A DNA stretch of 64,000 nucleotides from Gammaproteobacteria bacterium (lineage in GTDB: Bacteria > Pseudomonadota > Gammaproteobacteria > Thiohalobacterales > Thiohalobacteraceae): the NCBI GenBank assembly GCA_018819175.1, contig JAHJQQ010000014.1:62001-126000 (forward strand), read 5' to 3'. The translations under genes and the position numbers were made by a program. Every line of letters starts with the position of its first letter. The first letter of the stretch is position 1. Shown piece after piece: positions 33,087 to 40,260 of this stretch. Under the pieces are notes generated by a model. The model had not been told where the DNA came from. It saw nothing but the letters and a program-made list of their open reading frames with translations, and made no database searches.

Positions 33087-34430
33087 TCATAAAATGATTT
33101 CCCGCCAGCGTTGGATCGAAAGCGTTCCACCACCTCCGCTTGGGACATAAATGCCGTTCAAATCATTAGTTGTACCTGAGGCAACAAACGACCATGTCGT
33201 ACCGTCCCAGCGCAGTACATCGCCGGCGGCCCCGACCGTCCAACAATCACTCTCGCTACCGCAATCAATATCGTATAGATCATCAGCACCATTAATGGAT
33301 ACAAAATTAGCAGTCCAATTAGTGCCATTCCAATGCGTTGTGGTGTAGCGATTGCCAGCACGACGTTCACCAACCGCCCAACAGTCGTTGGTGGCCGGGC
33401 AACTGACATCATAGAGAATGCGTCGATCGCCGGGGTCATTTATAAGTAACGGCGCCCAGCCTCCAGCAGTACGACGATCGTAGAAAAAACTATTTCCCTG
33501 ATTAGGTCCGACGGCCCAGCAATCGTTATCGGTGAAGCAATCGACGCCATGCAGGTCCACCGTCGTATTTGAAACCTCAGGAGCCGTCCAACTACCACCG
33601 GAGCCTCTACCGACACGACCGCCGGGGCCGACGGCATAGCACATGTTTGCAGAACAGGTGGCGTCGGTGTAACCCGGATTGAACCAGGTGGTCTCCAATG
33701 CGCCCCAGGTACCGCCGCTGTATCGATAGACGATACCGATCGTCCATATAATAAAGGGTGTTCTACCCACAGCAATACAGTCATCGGTGCTGTTCGCAAC
33801 GCAGGCAACAGATTCCAAAGTAGCGTTGCCAGGAAGACCGGTATTGTAAGAGGACCAGCTGGTTCCATCCCAGTGTAATGCGGTCCCGCCTGTGCCCACC
33901 GCCCAGCAGGAATTCGAGCTGGCACAGGACACGCCATTAAGCGTGTTAGCGGTTCCCGATACGGAGGCCACCCAGGCTGTGCCGTTCCATTGCAAGATAG
34001 TGCCATTGTTGCCCACGGCCCAGGTACTACCACCGGCTTGTTGAATATCTGCTTCGATTACGCGTTGTGGGCTTTGGGTACCGGCGATAAGCACCCGCCC
34101 CACGACCTGCACGCGACACAGCCCGCTGACAGTCGCCGCCGATTGAACCTGGAACTCACCGCGCCCAAGTGAAAAAGCGGCTTCCGGTGTCAGTGACATG
34201 CACGCAACTCCCGCTTTCAGTCGTTGCATCGCATGTTCAAGCCCGCTTTCAGCGAGGAACAGCGCTTCGACACTGTCGTTCTGCAAGGCCGTATCGCGGA
34301 TATCGGTGCCCGAGAGGCGCAGACCAATGCCACCCAACATGGCCATGATCAGCAACAGGAACACCGTTGCCATGAGTGCGGCGGCACCACGTTGCCGATG
34401 TCGAAATGACTTGCCAAGCTGAATACTCAT
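33087..34430 (-). CDS. MshP-like minor pilin fused to a predicted beta-propeller
   Basis: The 447-residue protein joins two parts. Residues 1-130 are a PilX/MshP-like pilin: basic leader, RGAAALMATVFLLLIMAMLGGIGL as membrane helix, then SVEALFLAESGLEHAMQRL, as in MshP/PilX. Residues about 135-435 hold seven repeats built on WAVG (STWAVGNNG, NSCWAVGTGG, DDCIAVGR, MCYAVGPGG, NDCWAVGPN, NDCWAVGER, SDCWTVGAAG) preceded by GVSC-type cysteines, alternating with W-G-W strands, which suggests a seven-bladed propeller with one disulfide per blade. A propeller on a minor pilin suggests a tip adhesin or receptor. It overlaps mshO by 4 bases. No separate mshQ is seen, so this may take its place. Confidence 0.78.
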   Translation of the reverse strand: MSIQLGKSFRHRQRGAAALMATVFLLLIMAMLGGIGLRLSGTDIRDTALQNDSVEALFLAESGLEHAMQRLKAGVACMSLTPEAAFSLGRGEFQVQSAATVSGLCRVQVVGRVLIAGTQSPQRVIEADIQQAGGSTWAVGNNGTILQWNGTAWVASVSGTANTLNGVSCASSNSCWAVGTGGTALHWDGTSWSSYNTGLPGNATLESVACVANSTDDCIAVGRTPFIIWTIGIVYRYSGGTWGALETTWFNPGYTDATCSANMCYAVGPGGRVGRGSGGSWTAPEVSNTTVDLHGVDCFTDNDCWAVGPNQGNSFFYDRRTAGGWAPLLINDPGDRRILYDVSCPATNDCWAVGERRAGNRYTTTHWNGTNWTANFVSINGADDLYDIDCGSESDCWTVGAAGDVLRWDGTTWSFVASGTTNDLNGIYVPSGGGGTLSIQRWREIIL

Positions 34431-34993
34431 TGTCGATTCCTCAACGCGACACGCGTGCGCTGCGGATAGTTGTTGCCATTGCTGTCCGTCAAATTCAAAT
34501 CCATAACCACAAAGGCCACATCGGTGTTGCTGGTGGTGACGGTGCCATCGGCGCGCAGATAACTGAGCGCAAGACTGCCGAGTTGGTTGGTGAGTATGTA
34601 GCTGCCCGCCGGTGTGTTGTAGGCCAGGGTCAGGTTCGGCGGCGTCGCGGTGATGGTTACCGTCGTTACCGTTGTGCCATCATTTTCAAAACGCCGGAAC
34701 TGAACATTAGTGGCATTTTTGGCCAGGAAGTCGAAATCGGCTGGGATTGCTGGGTTTCGTCTTACCGTGCGCAATTCGCGTGTCAGGCGTTCCGTCGTCA
34801 GCCGCAGTGAGGACAGGGTGTCGACTGCCTTGCGGCCTTCGTCGAAGGCGCGCACACCCGTATTCAGCATCACGCCGAGGGTGATCACCAGCATGCCGAC
34901 TACTAACGTCACCATGACCATCTCGACCAGCGTGAAACCACGCTGTGCATTCCCTCTCCCCTCGCGGGAGAGGGTTAGGGAGAGGGGGTTCAT
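34427..34993 (-). CDS. mshO: MSHA minor pilin MshO-like
   Basis: A type IV prepilin of about 188 residues from ATG 34993, or 196 from TTG 35017, which overlaps the mshD stop by 3 bases. The prepilin peptidase site is QRG|FTLVEMVMVTLVVGMLVITLGVML, with the +5 glutamate. The rest (FDEGRKAVDTLSSLRLTTERLTRELRTVRRN) matches MshO/PilW-type minor pilins. The leader MNPLSLTLSREGRGNAQRG is unusual: residues 2-14 are encoded by a REP-like palindrome also found in intergenic DNA here. Position mshD-mshO-mshP agrees with the MSHA gene order. Confidence 0.85.
   Translation of the reverse strand: MNPLSLTLSREGRGNAQRGFTLVEMVMVTLVVGMLVITLGVMLNTGVRAFDEGRKAVDTLSSLRLTTERLTRELRTVRRNPAIPADFDFLAKNATNVQFRRFENDGTTVTTVTITATPPNLTLAYNTPAGSYILTNQLGSLALSYLRADGTVTTSNTDVAFVVMDLNLTDSNGNNYPQRTRVALRNRQ
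34950..34990. repeat. REP-like element inside the mshO leader
   Basis: TCCCTCTCCCCTCGCGGGAG with the downstream AGGGTTAGGGAGAGGGGG belongs to the window's REP-like family. On the minus strand it is read in frame as PLSLTLSREGRG, the start of the MshO prepilin leader. Confidence 0.8.
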
Positions 34994-35013
34994 GTTGAGT
35001 CTGCGTTGCACGC

Positions 35014-35478
35014 TCAATAATCCCCCAGCATGAACACCACCCGCGCCTGTTCGTTCGGGCTAGCAGCGGAGTGGTTCACAACCACATCCACTGTACAGGG
35101 CAGAGTGACGCAGGCCGCGGGCGTGAAGCTGACGCTACGGGTATAGCCGGCGGCCGCATAGCTCGGCGGTAATGCGGGGCAGCCGCTGGCGACGGCCGCT
35201 GCGTAGCTTTGCAGTCGTCGTATTGCAAGAACCTGTTCGGCGCATTCCTGGGCGAGCTGCGTGCTGGTCTGCAGACGTTCATTGCTGAAGTAACTGCGCG
35301 ACATATTCGAAAACTGATTCAGGATGGCGAGGCCGGCAATACTGAGGATCACAATCACCAAAACCATCTCGATCAGAGTGAAGCCAGCATGGCGCCGTCC
35401 GTAGGGTGTGGTGAGCGCATCCCCTCTCCCCGCGCGGGAGAGGGCTAGGGTGAGGGGGGATAAAAACAGCGCGTTCAT
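35014..35478 (-). CDS. mshD: MSHA minor pilin MshD-like
   Basis: A 154-residue type IV prepilin. The cleavage site is HAG|FTLIEMVLVIVILSIAGLAILNQF with the +5 glutamate; the mature part has SNERLQTSTQLAQECAEQVLAIRRL and pairs of cysteines, as in MshD. Start ATG 35478 overlaps the mshC stop by 4 bases. The leader is 32 residues, much longer than usual, and is almost wholly repeat-derived: SPLTLALSRAGRG from a REP-like palindrome and DALTTPYG from a second repeat. No in-frame start lies between the repeats and the cleavage site, so the ribosome must translate them. Confidence 0.85.
   Translation of the reverse strand: MNALFLSPLTLALSRAGRGDALTTPYGRRHAGFTLIEMVLVIVILSIAGLAILNQFSNMSRSYFSNERLQTSTQLAQECAEQVLAIRRLQSYAAAVASGCPALPPSYAAAGYTRSVSFTPAACVTLPCTVDVVVNHSAASPNEQARVVFMLGDY
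35400..35460. repeat. Two fused repeat elements inside the mshD leader
   Basis: Bases 35419-35460 are a REP-like palindrome (CCCCTCTCCCCGCGCGGGAG then AGGGCTAGGGTGAGGGGG). Bases 35400-35418 are GTAGGGTGTGGTGAGCGCA, also found at 31927-31945 in intergenic DNA. Both are in frame in mshD on the minus strand. Confidence 0.8.
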
Positions 35479-35945
35479 GGCGACACCGCCACAAAGCCGG
35501 TCACACGAGTGACGGTGAGCGTCGAATTCTGCGCAGTACCACTTACCGTAAACGGGATGTCTGCAGCGGACACCAAAGAACCGCCACTGACAGGACGTCC
35601 AAGACTGTCAAAGTTCACCGTCCCAACCGTCAAGGTGACACCGTTCTGCAATGTGAAATTGAACGGTTGCTGTGTTGCAGGATCGGTAATCACAACACTG
35701 CCGCTATCTACGCAACGATAACTCGTCCCCAATGATTGGAAGGTCAGAGTGCGCCCCTGGGTCATGGCCAGCATTTGCACATGCCGAATATCGCGGGCGA
35801 TCTGCGCGGCCTGCGCATGCACACTGGAATCGCGCAGCGACCAGCGCGGCATGGCGATAGCGGCGAGCACACTGATGATGATAATCACCATCACCAGTTC
35901 CAGGAGCGTGAAGCCCGATTGATGTGCGTGCGTCCTGCGCGTCAT
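35475..35945 (-). CDS. mshC: MSHA minor pilin MshC-like
   Basis: A 156-residue type IV prepilin (GspH/FimT-like). The leader MTRRTHAHQSG is cleaved before FTLLELVMVIIIISVLAAIAMPRW, with the +5 glutamate. The mature part (VHAQAAQIARDIRHVQMLAMTQGRTLTF) and the beta-rich tail ending FDSLGRPVSGG...TLTVTRVTGFVAV fit GspH-type minor pilins and MshC. It follows the mshA terminator and repeats, and overlaps mshD by 4 bases. As minor pilin it probably primes pilus assembly. Confidence 0.87.
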   Translation of the reverse strand: MTRRTHAHQSGFTLLELVMVIIIISVLAAIAMPRWSLRDSSVHAQAAQIARDIRHVQMLAMTQGRTLTFQSLGTSYRCVDSGSVVITDPATQQPFNFTLQNGVTLTVGTVNFDSLGRPVSGGSLVSAADIPFTVSGTAQNSTLTVTRVTGFVAVSP

Positions 35946-36002
35946 GTGGGTCCAGTATCGAACGGCGCTTACCTAAGCACCACTCAATTGCGATTGGCTT
36001 TT

Positions 36003-36108
36003 AATCCCTCTCCCATCGGGAGAAGGGACGAGGGGATAAAAAGGCTGCAATCCAATTTATAACCCCTCTCCCTGGCCCTCTCCCGCAAGGGGAGAGGGGA
36101 TGTCTATT
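36003..36108. repeat. REP-like palindromes between mshC and mshA
   Basis: Two copies of the CCCTCTCCC/GGGAGAGGG family, at about 36003-36036 and 36062-36108, fill much of the 276-base mshC-mshA gap. With the hairpin at 36158-36187 they probably reduce read-through from the pilin gene into the minor pilin genes. Confidence 0.75.
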
Positions 36109-36157
36109 TCGGCTTAAGTTTTAAGTAAGTTGTATTCGGTGCAGTGTCCACAAATAC

Positions 36158-36187
36158 AAAGGGGTGGGCAAATCTGCCCACCCCTTT
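36158..36187 (-). terminator. Terminator after the mshA pilin gene
   Basis: AAAGGGGTGGGCA (36158-36170) and TGCCCACCCCTTT (36175-36187) form a perfect 13-bp stem with a 4-base loop. On the minus strand it is followed by TTTGTATTTG. It lies 35 bases past the mshA stop, a usual way to raise major-pilin message over downstream genes. Confidence 0.87.
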
Positions 36188-36221
36188 CAGCCCCATCGGG
36201 CGGGTATATCTGTGTCAAAGC

Positions 36222-36602
36222 CTACGGTGTGATGTTGCCGATGCACTGTACTTGGCGTAATGCAGCAGTATTCGCCGTAGTGCAGGCCCCATCCTGGAAT
36301 GTCAGCACCGTATAGGTAGCAGAGTTGATGGACACCTCTACGCCGGTATCGGCGGGGTTCGCAGCAGTACCACCACTGCCCTGAACATTGGCAGCGAGTT
36401 GCTCAACCGTCGGATAGCCCTTCTGCTGTGCAATGGAAATGGCAAAGGCCGAGCGGACCGCGCCCAGGGTGCCTTGCTTCGCGGCGAGCAGGGCATCACC
36501 CTGCAGATTGACGAAGCGCGGCACGGCCATGGCGGCCAGGATGCCGATGATCACAATCACCATCACCAATTCAATTAGGGTAAAACCTGTCTGTTTGTTC
36601 AT
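36222..36602 (-). CDS. mshA: MSHA major pilin MshA
   Basis: A 126-residue type IVa pilin from ATG 36602, which has AGGAG 9 bases upstream; ATG 36608 is too close to it. The leader MNKQTG is short and is cleaved before FTLIELVMVIVIIGILAAMAVPRFVNLQ, with the +5 glutamate and the PRFVNLQGDA motif of MSHA pilins. The mature protein has a cysteine pair in GACTTANTAALRQVQC, likely the D-region disulfide. It is followed by a strong terminator and is probably the main subunit of the pilus. The upstream 150 bases contain a TTGACC hexamer but no convincing promoter. Confidence 0.92.
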   Translation of the reverse strand: MNKQTGFTLIELVMVIVIIGILAAMAVPRFVNLQGDALLAAKQGTLGAVRSAFAISIAQQKGYPTVEQLAANVQGSGGTAANPADTGVEVSINSATYTVLTFQDGACTTANTAALRQVQCIGNITP

Positions 36603-36753
36603 TGCCATCTTCTCCTGAGGCGGGGGAGGTTCCTTCCCGCAGTAGTTCCAGCCCCGAAACCGGGTTCTAGTGGGTTATCGTCATCTGATGTGCGAACTTA
36701 AGTCTTTAATCATCCCTGTAGGTCAATTGTTTCCATTCGTTTACATAGGGTTA

Positions 36754-37983
36754 TCATCCCCTGCCGTGCAGGGCGGCGCTGCCGATGTCCCACAGGGGCA
36801 GGAAGATGCCCATGGCCAGCATCAGCACCATGCCTGCCACCACGAAGGTGAGGATGGGCTCGATGGCGGAACTGAGTTTGTTGATGCTGTATTCGACCTC
36901 CTGGTCGTAATACACCGCGACTTCGAGCAACAGATCGTCGAGCGTGCCGGCCTCTTCGCCGACCGCGAGCATCTGCAGCGACAGCGCATCGAAAATCCCG
37001 GCACTCGCCGCGGTGCGGGCGATGGACTCGCCGCGTTCAATGCCCGTGCGCAGTGTGAGCACGCGCTCCTCGACATAACGATTGTCCAGGGCGCGCGCGA
37101 CCACGGTGAGCGAGGTAATCAGCGGTACACCGGCGCGCTGTGCCATGGCGAACAGTCGCGTGAAGCGTGCCAGCGAGGCGCGATAGATAACCGGACCTGC
37201 CAGCGGCAGACGCAGTTTGAGTTTGTCCCAGCGGTAGCGGCCTTCCTCGGTACGCACATACTGAATGGCGCCAAAAATCAACGCGGCCAGCGCGCCGAGC
37301 AACCAGGGCCAGTAATTCATCATGAAATCCGAGATGCCCATCAGGATGCGCGTGGGCAACGGCAGCGTGGCGTTGAAGCTTTTGAAAAAATCACTGAACG
37401 CCGGGATCACGATGATATTGATCAGCACCATGGCGACGGCAAGCACGAACAACACAAAGGCCGGGTAGCGCAGGGCTTTTTTGATCTGCTCGCGGGTGGA
37501 TTTTTCGCGTTCCAGGTAATAGGCCAACTGCTGGAAGATGTCCTGCAACTTACCGCTGGTCTCACCGACGCGGATCATCGCGATATAGAACGGTGAAAAG
37601 ACCTTCGGATGCTGATTCAGCGCACTGGCCAGATCATGACCGCCTTCCAGCATCTGCCGGATGTCGGCGAGTGTTGATGCCAGTGTGCGATTGGTTGTGG
37701 TGCTGGTGAGGCCGGCCAGCGCGCCGAGAATCGGCACACCGGCGCGGGTCAGACTGTACATCTGCCGGCTGAACTGGATCAGATCCGTCAGTTGAACCGG
37801 TTGTGGAAAATAACTGTTCAGGTCGTTCGACAGGCTGCGTGTTTCACGCGCGGCCGTGATATCCACGGGCGTCAGGCCGCCTTCGATCAGACGCGCAGCA
37901 ACGGCATCGGCATGCGCCGCCTCCATGTTGCCCAGGATAGCGTCGCCGCGAGGTCCACGTGCTTTGTATTCGAACAGTGCCAT
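36754..37983 (-). CDS. mshG: MSHA platform protein MshG (GspF/PilC family)
   Basis: The 409-residue inner-membrane protein is the platform that couples the assembly ATPase to pilin polymerisation. It has the MALFEYKARGPRGD N-terminus, two GspF domains (each with FSRQMYSLTRAGVPILGAL / FTRLFAMAQRAGVPLITSL), and three hydrophobic segments (about 170-195, 220-240, 375-398, the last FVVAGMVLMLAMGIFLPLWDI). The G-E-x-S-G motif VGETSGKLQDIFQQLA occurs in the first domain and GEEAGTLDDLL in the second. It lies downstream of mshE, after a 566-base repeat region, and upstream of mshA. Confidence 0.94.
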   Translation of the reverse strand: MALFEYKARGPRGDAILGNMEAAHADAVAARLIEGGLTPVDITAARETRSLSNDLNSYFPQPVQLTDLIQFSRQMYSLTRAGVPILGALAGLTSTTTNRTLASTLADIRQMLEGGHDLASALNQHPKVFSPFYIAMIRVGETSGKLQDIFQQLAYYLEREKSTREQIKKALRYPAFVLFVLAVAMVLINIIVIPAFSDFFKSFNATLPLPTRILMGISDFMMNYWPWLLGALAALIFGAIQYVRTEEGRYRWDKLKLRLPLAGPVIYRASLARFTRLFAMAQRAGVPLITSLTVVARALDNRYVEERVLTLRTGIERGESIARTAASAGIFDALSLQMLAVGEEAGTLDDLLLEVAVYYDQEVEYSINKLSSAIEPILTFVVAGMVLMLAMGIFLPLWDIGSAALHGRG

Positions 37984-38549
37984 CGAATTCTATTACCTGC
38001 CTTGTCTTCCAACTGAATGCTCCCTCCCCCTTCGCGGGAGAGGGCTGGGGAGAGGGAGCGTTGCCGAGCCGCGTTTCACCCTCTCCCTGTCCCTCTCCCC
38101 TCAAGGGAGAGGGGACGTACTATTTGACCTGATGTGTAAAAGTCGGCCTTGCATAGATGCGTTCATTTTCGATTACCTGTGTTGCGATTCCAGCTAAATG
38201 CCCACTCTCCCCGTCGCGGGAGAGGGGACGTAATATTTGACCTGATGTGTAGAAGTCGGCCTTGCATAAATGCATTCATTCCAACCACCCTGCCAGACTC
38301 ATCGCCTCGCCTACGGTAGTGACACCGCTGTGCGCCAACTCCAGTGCATGCTGCGCCAAGGGCCGATAACCGGATTGACTGCGTGCGGCCTTTTCGAATC
38401 CACCCTGATTGTTGCGACGCAGCCAGTCGATAAGCTGGTCGTCCATCTCCAACAAATGAATGCTCCCTCTCCCCGTCGCGGGAGAGGGCTGGGGAGAGGG
38501 GACGCACTATGTGACCTGATGTGTAGAAATCGGCCTTGCATAAATGCAT
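37984..38549. repeat. Threefold tandem duplication region between mshE and mshG
   Basis: This is the only stretch over 300 bases without an intact gene. It contains three X-REP-Y units. REP-like palindromes lie at about 38013-38112, 38201-38228 and 38463-38502. After each comes a spacer GACCTGATGTGTA... that occurs at 38126-38167, 38239-38280 and 38513-38554. Segment 38164-38200 resembles the mshG upstream flank (37984-38020). The second unit carries a copy of the mshE 3' end (38276-38455). It looks like unequal exchange between the palindromes, followed by decay. Confidence 0.8.
38276..38455 (-). pseudogene. Duplicated 3' fragment of mshE
   Basis: Bases 38239-38455 align without gaps to 38513-38729, offset 274, with about 15 mismatches in 217 (by eye). 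The minus-strand frame is intact for 59 codons, from LLEMDDQLIDWLRRNN to GEAMSLAGWLE and its stop, with about seven residue differences from the real MshE end. It has no start codon or upstream part, so it is a dead fragment, kept either as a relic of tandem duplication or of a lost paralogue. Confidence 0.85.
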
Positions 38550-40250
38550 TCATTCCAACCACCCTGCCAGACTCATCGCCTCGCCTACGGTAGTGACACC
38601 GTTGCGCGCCAACTCCAGTGCATGCTGTGCCAAGGGCCGATAACCAGTCTGACTGCGTGCAGCCTTTTCGAAACCACCCTGATCATTGCGCCGCAGACAG
38701 TCGATAAGCTTTTCGTCCATCTCCAACAATTCATAGACACCGATACGGCCGCGGAAGCCAGTGTGATTGCAGCTGCTGCAACCCGCGCCCGCATAGAAAG
38801 TCGATTGCGCCGCCTCGTCACCGAGCGCGCCGCGCAGCCAGGCCTGCTGACTGACATCAGGCACGGCTTCGGTACGGCATTTTTCGCAGACTCGCCGCAC
38901 AAGTCGCTGGGCAACAATCGCCTGCACCGTTGAGGCAACCAGATAGGGCTCCAGACCCATATCAATAAGACGCAAGGCGCTGCTTGCGGCATCGTTGGTG
39001 TGCAATGTCGATAACACCAGATGCCCGGTCATGGAGGCACGCAGCGCAATCTCGCCGGTTTCGGCATCGCGGATTTCGCCGACCAAAATGATGTCCGGGT
39101 CGAGGCGCAAGGTGGTGCGTAACACGCGCGCGAAATCCAAGCCGATCTTGGTATGGACTTGAACCTGATTCACACGTGGCAGGCGGATTTCCACCGGGTC
39201 TTCAACAGTAATGATTTTCTTCTGCGGTTTGTTCAGCTCACTCAGCGCGGCATACAGCGTGGTGGTCTTACCGCTACCGGTCGGGCCGGTGACCAGCACC
39301 AGGCCATGCGGGCGATGCACAATGCGCCGAAAACGTTCCAACAAAGCCTTCGGCATGCCCAGTTGATCAAGCGCATAACGCCCGCTGTCCTGATTGAGCA
39401 AACGCAGCACCACCGATTCGCCGTTCTGGGTGGGCATGGTGGCCAGACGCACATCGATGTTCTTGTCATGCACGCGCAGACTGAAGCGACCGTCCTGCGG
39501 CATGCGCTTTTCGGAAATGTCGGCGCCGGCCATGAGTTTCAGGCGCGACACCAGCGCGCCGGCGATGCGGCGTTCATCCATGACCTGCTCGTAGAGCACG
39601 CCATCGATACGCCGACGGATGCGCAAGGAATCTTCATCGGGTTCGATATGAATATCCGAGACGTTGGCGCGCACGGCATCCTCGAACAGGGTTTGCAGCA
39701 ATCGCACCACCGGCGCATCGGTCTGACCACTGTCCACACCGAGCTGGCCGAGGTCGAAGGCGTTTTCCGCCATGTCCTGGCCGACCTCGGTGGCAAGACT
39801 CTTCAGTTGCGCGCCGTGCTGATAAATCTGATCGATAAAATGCAGCAGATCGGATTCTTTAATGACCGCGAGTTGCAATGGCTGTTTGAGAATGCGTACC
39901 AGCTCGTCGTAGGCAAAGATATCGGTAGGATCACCCATGCCCAGCAGCAGACCGTCGGGTAGCTGCTTGATGACCATGGCGCGATAACGTCGCGCATAGG
40001 TTTCGGGGAGTTTTTGCACCAGCTCTGGATTGAGCTCGAAGCTGGTGAGATCGATGAACGGAATACTCAACTGGCGCGACAACAGCTCCAGCAGCATGTC
40101 TTCCTTAACGAAACCATTTTCAATCAGCACGCGACCGAGTTTTCGGCCGCTCTTTTTCTGGTCGGCGAGCGCAGTCTGCAGCTGGGCCTCGGAAATGATT
40201 TTATGTTCGACCAGCAGGTCGCCGATGCGAATCCGTTTTGGCGGTGCCAT
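38550..40250 (-). CDS. mshE: MSHA pilus assembly ATPase MshE
   Basis: MshE is the hexameric extension ATPase (GspE/PilB family). Start ATG 40250 gives 566 residues. The N-terminal MshEN-type domain has two L-G-L-Q repeats, RIGDLLVEHKIISEAQLQTAL then KLGRVLIENGFVKEDMLLEL(LSRQ), the type of motif that binds cyclic-di-GMP in Vibrio MshE; in the first, the usual glycine reads lysine. The ATPase domain has Walker A TGPTGSGKTTTLY, the Asp box, Walker B DIILVGEIRDAETGEIAL and the zinc tetracysteine (VCEKCRTE...CSSCNHTGFRGR). No pilT-type retraction ATPase is near. It lies 10 bases after mshN; its 3' end is duplicated downstream. Confidence 0.95.
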   Translation of the reverse strand: MAPPKRIRIGDLLVEHKIISEAQLQTALADQKKSGRKLGRVLIENGFVKEDMLLELLSRQLSIPFIDLTSFELNPELVQKLPETYARRYRAMVIKQLPDGLLLGMGDPTDIFAYDELVRILKQPLQLAVIKESDLLHFIDQIYQHGAQLKSLATEVGQDMAENAFDLGQLGVDSGQTDAPVVRLLQTLFEDAVRANVSDIHIEPDEDSLRIRRRIDGVLYEQVMDERRIAGALVSRLKLMAGADISEKRMPQDGRFSLRVHDKNIDVRLATMPTQNGESVVLRLLNQDSGRYALDQLGMPKALLERFRRIVHRPHGLVLVTGPTGSGKTTTLYAALSELNKPQKKIITVEDPVEIRLPRVNQVQVHTKIGLDFARVLRTTLRLDPDIILVGEIRDAETGEIALRASMTGHLVLSTLHTNDAASSALRLIDMGLEPYLVASTVQAIVAQRLVRRVCEKCRTEAVPDVSQQAWLRGALGDEAAQSTFYAGAGCSSCNHTGFRGRIGVYELLEMDEKLIDCLRRNDQGGFEKAARSQTGYRPLAQHALELARNGVTTVGEAMSLAGWLE

Positions 40251-40260
40251 ATCCCTGTCC

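Noticed and set aside
36670..37596. A 308-codon plus-strand frame opposite mshG, and similar frames opposite mshE and dihydroorotate dehydrogenase
   Set aside because: All are antisense to well-supported genes and rich in His/Gln in the way of GC-rich shadows.
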